The notes under the pieces: model-generated | Told to the model about the DNA's origin: nothing | Database searches by the model: none | The model's input: only the letters and a program-made list of their open reading frames with translations | In this document: positions 55,476 to 64,000 of the stretch, piece after piece | How positions within the stretch are numbered: the stretch's first letter is position 1 | Layout of the letters: each line of letters starts with the position of its first letter | Assembly: GCF_014203045.1 (NCBI RefSeq) | Contig: NZ_JACHIF010000004.1 | Coordinates: 290,943 to 354,942 of the forward strand | Direction: 5' to 3' | DNA from: Prosthecobacter dejongeii | GTDB lineage: Bacteria > Verrucomicrobiota > Verrucomicrobiia > Verrucomicrobiales > Verrucomicrobiaceae | Length of the DNA stretch: 64,000 bases | Translations under genes and position numbers: made by a program

Positions 55476-57110
55476 ATGTTCATTTCTCTTCTTTCAGCGG
55501 CTGCTGCGACGGCGGCCTCTCCGGCTTCTTCCAAAAGCTTGATTCCCCTTATCATGTTCACTGGCTTCGTGGCGCTCACGTTGCTGATCACTTTCTGGGC
55601 TGCTAAGCGCAACACAGGGGCGAGTGCTTACTTTGCGGCGGGTCGTAATATCACTGGCTGGCAAAATGGTCTCGCTGTCGCGGGAGACTACATGAGCGCA
55701 GCCTCCTTCCTGGGAATTTCAGGAATGATCTGTTTCTCCGGTTACGATGGGTTTATGTACTCGGTGGGCTTCCTCGTGGCTTACATCACGGTGCTACTCA
55801 TCGTGGCTGAGCCTCTGAGAAATGCCGGGAAATATACCATGGCGGACCTGTTGGCTTATCGCCTCTCGCCACGGCCTGTTCGTGCCATGGCCTCCCTCAG
55901 CACGCTCACGGTTTCTACTTTTTACATGATTGCTCAGATGGTGGGTGCCGGGGTGATCATTGAGCGCCTGATCGGTCTTTCCTTTGCTCCTGCCGTCATT
56001 GGGGTGGGAGTGCTCATGCTGGTCTATGTTGTCTTTGGGGGAATGCTCGCTACCACTTGGGTACAGATCATCAAAGCGCTGCTGCTCATGGCAGGTGCGA
56101 TCCTGCTCAGCTACCTCGTTCTTCAGTATCATCACTTCAGTCTGGCTGGCTTCTTCGATGCCGTATCGAAAGCGGACTACGCAGGCACCGCTGAACCGAA
56201 AAACCTTCTGGAGCCCGGCCTCAAGTTTGGCGTTGCTGTCGCAGGTAAATGGGGCCCACTCGATCTCGTCTCCTTGGGATTGGGACTCGTTTTGGGAACG
56301 GCTGGTCTGCCGCATATTCTGGTGCGTTTTTACACAGTTCCAGATGCCAAGACGGCGCGTTCCAGCGTGGTTTGGGCGATGGCCATCATTGGTATTTTCT
56401 ACATCATGACCACCTTCTTTGGTTTTGGTGCAGCCACCATTTTGAAAAAGGCGCTGATCCTCACGGAAACCGGCGCGCCGAATCCGAATATGGTCGCTCC
56501 TATTCTGGCGCAGGAATTGGGAGGAGAGCTCTTTTTTGCCTTCATCAGTGCCGTTGCTTTCGCCACCATCCTGGCTGTGGTCGCTGGCTTGACCATGAGT
56601 GCCTCGGCCTCCTTCGCTCATGACTTTTACTCGAACGTTCTCCATCACGGCAAAGAAAACCGCCCCGGAGCTGAGGTGAAAGTCGCCCGCATCACCGCCT
56701 TCATTGTGGGGGCAGTCAGCATCGGTATCGCCATCTATCTAGGCCCCGCCGTGAATGCGGCGTTCCTCGTCGGACTTGCTTTTGCTGTGGCTGCCAGTGC
56801 CAACCTTCCGGTCATTATCTTCAGTGTCTTTTGGAAGCGGTTCAATACGACCGGTGCTGTGGCCGGTCTGGTCACCGGATTGGTCTCCGCCATTGTCCTC
56901 ATCTTGCTTAGCCCGAATGGGCTTTTTGGCAAAGCTGGGGCTCCATTTCCCCTGGAAAACCCAGGAATTGTCAGCATTCCTCTGGGGTTCTTGGCGGCGT
57001 ATCTGGGCACCATCCTGACTCCACGTGATCTTGAAGCTGAGGCTAAATTCTCAGAACTCACGGTCCGTGCTCACACGGGGCTGGGGGCTGAAAAAGCGAC
57101 CCACCATTGA
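55476..57110 (+). CDS. actP: Cation/acetate symporter
   Basis: The 544-residue protein has about 13 membrane helices of the sodium:solute symporter family with YFAAGRNITGWQNGLAVAGD, SAASFLGISG and GTAGLPHILVRFYTVPDAK. Together with the DUF485 protein upstream it matches the ActP arrangement for uptake of acetate and other short acids. The leader CTTTCTTTTTTTAGACTTC is T-rich without a Shine-Dalgarno. Confidence 0.92.
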   Translation: MFISLLSAAAATAASPASSKSLIPLIMFTGFVALTLLITFWAAKRNTGASAYFAAGRNITGWQNGLAVAGDYMSAASFLGISGMICFSGYDGFMYSVGFLVAYITVLLIVAEPLRNAGKYTMADLLAYRLSPRPVRAMASLSTLTVSTFYMIAQMVGAGVIIERLIGLSFAPAVIGVGVLMLVYVVFGGMLATTWVQIIKALLLMAGAILLSYLVLQYHHFSLAGFFDAVSKADYAGTAEPKNLLEPGLKFGVAVAGKWGPLDLVSLGLGLVLGTAGLPHILVRFYTVPDAKTARSSVVWAMAIIGIFYIMTTFFGFGAATILKKALILTETGAPNPNMVAPILAQELGGELFFAFISAVAFATILAVVAGLTMSASASFAHDFYSNVLHHGKENRPGAEVKVARITAFIVGAVSIGIAIYLGPAVNAAFLVGLAFAVAASANLPVIIFSVFWKRFNTTGAVAGLVTGLVSAIVLILLSPNGLFGKAGAPFPLENPGIVSIPLGFLAAYLGTILTPRDLEAEAKFSELTVRAHTGLGAEKATHH

Positions 57111-57148
57111 TCGTCCAGCGCTGTCGGCGCAGAAAATTAAATTTTGAG

Positions 57149-57175
57149 TGGCCATCACGTTTCACGTGATGGCCA
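57149..57175. terminator. Hairpin shared by convergent actP and der
   Basis: A perfect 12-bp palindrome (TGGCCATCACGT / ACGTGATGGCCA, loop TTC) lies between the stops of two convergent genes. T-runs after it are weak, so it may act as a bidirectional terminator or transcript-end stabiliser. Confidence 0.6.
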
Positions 57176-57254
57176 TCGTCATTTTGGCCGCTCGATGCCA
57201 GTTTCCAGCATCCATTCAGGGCTTGCCCGAGTTGCCCTTCATGAGGTTTTCCAC

Positions 57255-58634
57255 CTAGCGCTTCTTTTCTTTGGGCTGTTTGCCACGCACACTCATGCGG
57301 AAGGGCACGCCTGGGGCAGGCCATTCTTTGCGAATCACGCTTTCGAGGAAGCGCAGGTACCCGTCGGTCATCTTGGCCGCGCGGTTGGCGAACATCACGA
57401 AGTGAGGCACGGGAATGGAGACATCTTCCGTCTCGTTTACCTGCGTTACGTAGAGCAGCTTGAAGGTCTGTGGACTGCGGCCGAGCGGGCCTGGAGTGTT
57501 TTCGATGGTTTCATGCATCAAGCGATTCAGCACGCCTGTCCCGATGCGACCCTGCGCGCCTTTTCGCACTTTTTCGATCTGCACAAACAGCTTGCCCACG
57601 TTGTCGTTATTCTTGGCTGAGATGGCGACCAGGGGAGCGTAGCTGAGGAAGAAAAACTCGCGACGCATGGTTTCAGCCAACTCTTCCAGACGATCCTTTT
57701 GCTGGGCATGAGGGTGGAAGAGGTCAAACTTATTCATCACGAGGATGCAGGGCTTGCGCTCTTCCACGATCATTTGGGCGATCTTGCGATCCTGCATCTT
57801 AGCACCGTCTGCGCAGTCAATGACCAGGAGGCAAAGGTCTGCCCGCTTGATGGCGGCGTAGCTGCGCTGGATGCTGAAGATTTCCACGGCATCTTCCACC
57901 TTCGCTTGTTTGCGGATGCCGGCGGTGTCGATGAGTTGGTAATGTTTGCCGTTATACGTGCAATGCACGTCCAGGCTATCGCGAGTGGTGCCGGGAAGGT
58001 CGCTGACAATCGCTCGTTCTTGACCCAGGACGGCGTTTACCAGAGAGGACTTGCCTGCATTTGGCCTGCCCACGATGGCTAGCTTGAGCGGGCGGGCAGA
58101 GAGGCGTTCGTCGCGAGCTTCTTCGGTTTCTTCCTCGGTCAATTCCAGTTTCTCTACAATGGAGTCCACCAGGTCATCAATACCGTAGCCGTGCACGGCG
58201 CTTACTTCTGCCGCATTGCCAAAACCGATTTTGGCAAACTCACCGGAACCTAAGCGACGCTTTTCCGAATCTGACTTGTTGGCCACCAGGATGACATGCT
58301 TATTGGTCCGGCGCAGCATCTGGGCTAGCGACTGGTCAATCGGCGTGATACCTGCCGTCACGTCCACTACAAAGAGCAGCAGATCCGCCACGTCTAGGGC
58401 GATGGCAGCCTCTACCTGTACCTGCTCGGTCAAGACATCCTCCGTATTGGCTCCGATACCGCCCGTATCCATGATGTTAAAGACCTGCGGCCCACGGCGG
58501 CATTCAGCCGTGATACGGTCGCGAGTCACCCCTGCGAGGTCATGAACGATGGAAATATTCATGCCGGCAAGGCGATTGAAGAGGGCAGATTTGCCCACAT
58601 TCGGGCGGCCTACGATGGCGACGGTTTTACGCAT
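57255..58634 (-). CDS. der: Ribosome-assembly GTPase Der (EngA)
   Basis: The 459-residue protein has the two tandem G domains of Der: first GRPNVGKSALFNRL, DTGG, NKSD; second GRPNAGKSSLVNAV, DTAGIRKQAKVE, NKFD. A C-terminal KH-like domain follows (HFVMFANRAAKMTDGYLRFL). Der is essential for 50S subunit maturation. It is followed on the same strand by no close gene; the phosphatidyltransferase gene lies 33 bases upstream and is probably co-transcribed. Confidence 0.96.
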   Translation of the reverse strand: MRKTVAIVGRPNVGKSALFNRLAGMNISIVHDLAGVTRDRITAECRRGPQVFNIMDTGGIGANTEDVLTEQVQVEAAIALDVADLLLFVVDVTAGITPIDQSLAQMLRRTNKHVILVANKSDSEKRRLGSGEFAKIGFGNAAEVSAVHGYGIDDLVDSIVEKLELTEEETEEARDERLSARPLKLAIVGRPNAGKSSLVNAVLGQERAIVSDLPGTTRDSLDVHCTYNGKHYQLIDTAGIRKQAKVEDAVEIFSIQRSYAAIKRADLCLLVIDCADGAKMQDRKIAQMIVEERKPCILVMNKFDLFHPHAQQKDRLEELAETMRREFFFLSYAPLVAISAKNNDNVGKLFVQIEKVRKGAQGRIGTGVLNRLMHETIENTPGPLGRSPQTFKLLYVTQVNETEDVSIPVPHFVMFANRAAKMTDGYLRFLESVIRKEWPAPGVPFRMSVRGKQPKEKKR

Positions 58635-58667
58635 GGGATGTTTTTTTCTAAAAGGGATGGAGACAGG

Positions 58668-59240
58668 TCAGTCATGCTTTCCTGAATGCTCTTGTACCTG
58701 GCGCACGCCAGCCGCGAGATTGAGGAAGCCTGAGATGGCCGTAAAAGCTCCGGCCAAAGCCGTGGGCCAGATAAGGAAAGGAATATCTAACATCAGCCAG
58801 AGGACGGCGGCAAACTGGGCAAAAGTGGCTACTTTACCTGTCCAATGTGGTTTGATCACGCATTTCCCCGTGAGATAATCAATGAGGAAGGCGCCACCGA
58901 TGCTGGCGAGGTCACGGAAAATGACCAGGGTAGGGAACCAGAGTGGAAAGTGCTGTCTCCAGCCGGTAAAACTCAAAGTGATAATGCCGGAAAGCAGCAA
59001 AAGTTTGTCCGCTAGAGGGTCTAAAATGGCACCTAAACGGCTGCGCTGATTGAAATGGCGGGCTACATAACCATCCACAGCGTCGCTCAATGCTGCGATG
59101 GCAAAGGTGGCGATGGTCCACCAGCGTAGCGTTTCATTGGCCTGTCCCGAGGACACACTTTCCCCATAATAGACCGCCAACCCGATGAAAACCGGGATGA
59201 GAAGGATGCGGAAAATCGTGATCTGGGTGGCGAACGTCAC
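58668..59240 (-). CDS. CDP-alcohol phosphatidyltransferase (PgsA-like)
   Basis: The 190-residue membrane protein carries the complete CDP-alcohol phosphotransferase motif D-x2-DG-x2-AR-x8-G-x3-D-x3-D in SDAVDGYVARHF... to LDPLADK. It is most like phosphatidylglycerophosphate synthases, but related family members are possible. GTG 59240 is chosen because GGAAGG precedes it by six bases; a TTG at 59279 has no such site. It is upstream of der in one transcription unit. Confidence 0.88.
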   Translation of the reverse strand: MTFATQITIFRILLIPVFIGLAVYYGESVSSGQANETLRWWTIATFAIAALSDAVDGYVARHFNQRSRLGAILDPLADKLLLLSGIITLSFTGWRQHFPLWFPTLVIFRDLASIGGAFLIDYLTGKCVIKPHWTGKVATFAQFAAVLWLMLDIPFLIWPTALAGAFTAISGFLNLAAGVRQVQEHSGKHD

Positions 59241-59318
59241 AGCGAACCTTCCCTTTAAACCCTGGGGAGCGGATTGCAATGCCGACTGTTTTGTTCGTCT
59301 TTCTGAGAGAGCCTGAAA

Positions 59319-59459
59319 ATGCCTGGGATCAATTTAAAAGTAGTGTTTCTGAGCGTGGCAGCAGCTCTCCTAGCGGCTGCCGACCCTCCTAAATCTATTT
59401 TGGGAAGGCGTTTCTTCCGCTGGGGCATTGCATTCGCTGCTCTTGCAAGGCCGTCGTGA
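59319..59459 (+). CDS. Possible small hydrophobic peptide
   Basis: A 46-codon frame starts ATG 59319 (MPGINLKVVFLSVAAALLAA) with GAGAG about nine bases upstream. It has a signal-like hydrophobic stretch, then RRFFRWGIAFAALARPS. No family is recognised and chance is possible. The rest of the gap 59241-59542 shows nothing. Confidence 0.25.
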   Translation: MPGINLKVVFLSVAAALLAAADPPKSILGRRFFRWGIAFAALARPS

Positions 59460-59542
59460 TGATCCAGATTATGGTTGAGTGAATCTGATTTCAGGGGATT
59501 TCCTCTGAATTTGAACGTTGGCTAACAAAGAATGAATCAAAA

Positions 59543-60049
59543 CTAACGACCCAGCACTTGGAGGAGTTCCACCTGGAAGATCAGGTCGCTATTAGGTGGG
59601 ATTTTTCCGCCGATGGCGCGGTTTCCATAGGCCAAGCGTGCAGGGATGTGCAGCAGCCATTTGTCGCCAGGTTTCATGAGTTGTAGCGCCTCCGTCCAGC
59701 CGGGAATGACTTGGCCGACGCCAAAGCTCGCAGGTTGACCACGCTCAATGGAGCTGTCAAAGACCGTTCCGTCAGTGAGGGTGCCATGATAATGTACTGA
59801 GACGGTATCCCTGTAAGTGGGTGAGATCCCAGAATCAGGCCCAGAGCTCAGAACACGATATTTCAGTCCGCTGGCGGTCGTCACCACACCGGATGGTGAG
59901 ATGCTAGGGGTTGCCGCTGGAGGGCTAGTGTTCTGGGGGGCCTGGGATGGGGGCTGTCTGACGGTCTTCTTTTTCGCTGGGGCTTCAGTCTGGCAGGCCG
60001 TGAGGCAGAGCAAAAGGGCGGAGGACAGGGTAACGTAAAGGGACTTCAT
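59543..60049 (-). CDS. FKBP-type peptidyl-prolyl isomerase lipoprotein
   Basis: From ATG 60049 the 168-residue protein has a lipoprotein signal (LLLCLTAC, Cys19), a Pro/Thr-rich linker, then an FKBP domain (VSVHYHGTLTDGTVFDSS, FGVGQVIPGWTEALQLMKPG, AYGNRAIGG-like loop, FQVELLQV). It folds exported proteins by prolyl isomerisation at the envelope. The open frame reaches 60124 but upstream residues are not signal-like. Confidence 0.9.
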   Translation of the reverse strand: MKSLYVTLSSALLLCLTACQTEAPAKKKTVRQPPSQAPQNTSPPAATPSISPSGVVTTASGLKYRVLSSGPDSGISPTYRDTVSVHYHGTLTDGTVFDSSIERGQPASFGVGQVIPGWTEALQLMKPGDKWLLHIPARLAYGNRAIGGKIPPNSDLIFQVELLQVLGR

Positions 60050-60249
60050 GGAATGAGAAAAGAGGTACTGAACGCCTGCCAGTATGCGCCGGGTGGCGTG
60101 AGGTGTGCCAGTACTTTCTCCCACATCAGTGCTGATCTAGGTTAGGCCTTTTTCATCGGCTCGCATCTCCGGTAGGACGGACCTCTAGACGAAAAGAAAA
60201 TTTCCAGTTATTAATTGTCACTGATGCGTGCCGTGCCGCGTATCGGTGA

Positions 60250-62592
<2,343 letters not shown>

Positions 62593-63121
62593 TGCGGTAA
62601 GACACGCTGCGCCGTCTCAGAATCCTGAGGGTGGGAGATCATCTCTCCCACCCCGTCATCGATGAATAGGGCGTATCGCCTCCCTTGATGTCCTGGCTTA
62701 AATTCGACCTTCCAATGGTGATTGAGCATCCATCGCCAGGAACTGCTTTTTTCGGCAAACTCTCCATCTGAGGATGGGTGCCTAATAAAGGCACGAGCCA
62801 TCATCATTGGCGCGATGAAAATTGGGTAATTCGTTTCATCGCTCTCATCTTACCTAGATCCTACCCAGGGGGGAGCTGATTCTGTGCCTGTTCAAACCAG
62901 CAGGTCGGCATACCCTCTACCTTCAGATCGACTTGAGCTCTTTGCGTTCCAATTGCGCAGGCCATGGAAAAAACACGGAGAGGCAGCCGCTATGCACAGG
63001 AGGCGCGATCAAAATACAGTGACTGGGACATGGGCAATCATGGGTGCGAGTTAAAACACTCATAGAATGCTTCAATCGTCCACATCCAACCAGTCTCTTT
63101 ATTGCTCTACGTCTTTACCTC
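62593..63121. other. Intergenic region after katG
   Basis: 529 bases without a supported gene. A perfect 10-bp hairpin GGGTGGGAGA/TCTCCCACCC (62629-62653) follows katG by 37 bases; it lacks a T-run but may end or protect the transcript. No tRNA or repeat family member was recognised. The promoter of the last gene must be in the right part. Confidence 0.45.
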
Positions 63122-64000
63122 ATGAAACGCTTCATTCCATCCGCCTTCGCCACCCTTGCCATGCCTTTCCTGGCGATGGCGCAATCCTCCGCTCCAGCTC
63201 CAGACGAGGACAAGCCAAGGGCCCCGGAAGCCCCTGCCACGGCTCCTAAAGTTGTCGTGCCGGAGACCCCTCCTGCGGTGTCTGCCGAAAAGTCCCCTGA
63301 TAGATCTACTCCTCCCGGGGCCAGCAGGCGCGAAAGACCTGCCGCCCCAGGAAAGGATCGCCCCGAGCGCTCGGGCCTTCCTGGAGCTGACCGTCGTAGC
63401 CCTTCCGAAAATGAACGCCCAGGCGGTCCTGGCGCTGCTGAACGCCGCAGAGCATCTCGAGCAAAAGATCAAACTGGTGAGCCAGAGGCTCCGGGTCGGG
63501 CTCCTGGGGGCACCGCCCCGAACGGGAATCCATCTGGCGATCCCGAGCGCAAGGCACCGGGTCAAGAAAGGGACAGGCCTTCGACCCGCCCGGTAGAAAC
63601 CCCTGATGCACCACCGACCCCTCGCGAGGTGCCGCCAGCCACTAGCGACGCCCCACCGACCCGCCCTGGGAGTCGTCCCGTGCCTGGGAAAAAGCCCACC
63701 GATCCGCAAGAACGGGGCGTTGATCCCTCGGTGACCGCTCCCGGTGCCCCGATGCCAGCCGAGACTCCTACGCCGGCAACTCCTGGTGAACCTAAATCCA
63801 CAGAGCGACCTGTACAGCCAGAACGGCCTGGACAGCCTGAGCGACCTGGACAGCCTGAGCGACCTGGACAGCCAGAACGGCCTGGACGGCCAGAACGGCC
63901 TGGACGGCCAGAGCGGCCTGGACAGCCAGAACGGCCTGGACAGCCAGAGCGGCCTGGGCAGCCAGAACGGCCTGGACAGCCTGAGCGGCCTGGGCAGCCA
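63122..64000 (+). CDS. Proline-rich exported protein with ERPGQP repeats, partial
   Basis: From ATG 63122 (MKRFIPSAFATLAMPFLAMA) the frame is open to the window end (293 codons, no stop). It has a clear signal peptide, then an almost domain-free Pro/Ala/Glu/Arg-rich chain. From 63803 there are eleven six-residue units, consensus ERPGQP, with variants ERPVQP and ERPGRP, coded by an 18-bp repeat. Such chains are extended and could be a cell-wall spacer or a matrix/adhesin stalk. What follows is outside the window. I recognise no family. Confidence 0.7.
   Translation, partial: MKRFIPSAFATLAMPFLAMAQSSAPAPDEDKPRAPEAPATAPKVVVPETPPAVSAEKSPDRSTPPGASRRERPAAPGKDRPERSGLPGADRRSPSENERPGGPGAAERRRASRAKDQTGEPEAPGRAPGGTAPNGNPSGDPERKAPGQERDRPSTRPVETPDAPPTPREVPPATSDAPPTRPGSRPVPGKKPTDPQERGVDPSVTAPGAPMPAETPTPATPGEPKSTERPVQPERPGQPERPGQPERPGQPERPGRPERPGRPERPGQPERPGQPERPGQPERPGQPERPGQP

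Noticed and set aside
62593..63121. tRNA or riboswitch in the katG downstream gap
   Set aside because: Only a simple hairpin is seen. No cloverleaf or known aptamer core could be drawn.

Overview
The window looks like chromosome of a Verrucomicrobiota bacterium, probably a Prosthecobacter/Verrucomicrobium-like member of Verrucomicrobiaceae. This is inferred from the gene families, the small His-rich lipoprotein, the many T/C-rich leaders without a Shine-Dalgarno, and recurrent short intergenic palindromes; it was not tested by any search. Most of the window is ordinary metabolic and regulatory chromosome, with one clearly accessory stretch (about 8.98-15.6 kb) and a CRISPR-Cas operon cut by the left edge.

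Layout. 0-3.1 kb: minus-strand type I-G (formerly I-U) cas operon csb1-csb2-cas3 with ATGA overlaps; no repeat array is inside the window. 3.4-6.0 kb: trpA, dapF, dapA, with strikingly G-rich coding strands. 6.0-8.9 kb: alpha/beta hydrolase, His-rich lipoprotein, secreted C39-like cysteine peptidase. 9.0-15.6 kb: an apparent array of displaced toxin C-terminal modules and immunity genes. It holds a PBECR/MuF-C-like toxin, an LPD3-plus-methyltransferase-like toxin with its putative immunity gene, a toxin-tip remnant, an orphan immunity gene and a Fic protein. Two copies of a ~140 bp repeat sit in front of the two large modules, and the reading frames break at A-tracts. 15.8-19.6 kb: EamA transporter, rpe, TraB/GumN lipoprotein, sugar-nucleotide epimerase.

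19.6-30.0 kb: a sugar/sugar-acid module with ribose-type ABC permease and binding protein (no ATPase seen), an SMP-30 lactonase-sialidase fusion, a GMC oxidoreductase with a Tat-exported gluconate-dehydrogenase-type small subunit, a ketoglutarate-semialdehyde-type dehydrogenase and an FAH-family dehydratase. Together these could oxidise a sugar to a lactone and aldonate and carry it to 2-oxoglutarate. 30.0-36.8 kb: a MerR-B12 (CarH-like) regulator divergent from an SpmA-SpmB fusion, a TonB receptor and a Gfo/Idh/MocA oxidoreductase. 37.1-47.3 kb: four type IV pilin-like proteins, a GspE/PilB ATPase, a response regulator, a large hybrid kinase, galU and a sigma-54 activator whose phospho-acceptor Asp is Glu.

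47.5-64 kb: DUF116-polyprenyl synthase fusion, Sel1 protein, MarR, pgeF-ispE, sulfurtransferase-SufE, DUF485-ActP acetate symport, der, phosphatidyltransferase, FKBP isomerase, katG, and a proline-rich exported protein with an 18-bp tandem repeat that runs off the right edge. No rRNA, tRNA or CRISPR array was recognised. Intergenic gaps at 23.9, 26.7-27.4 and 32.6-33.1 kb carry a dispersed family of palindromes, two of them as REPIN-like inverted pairs.
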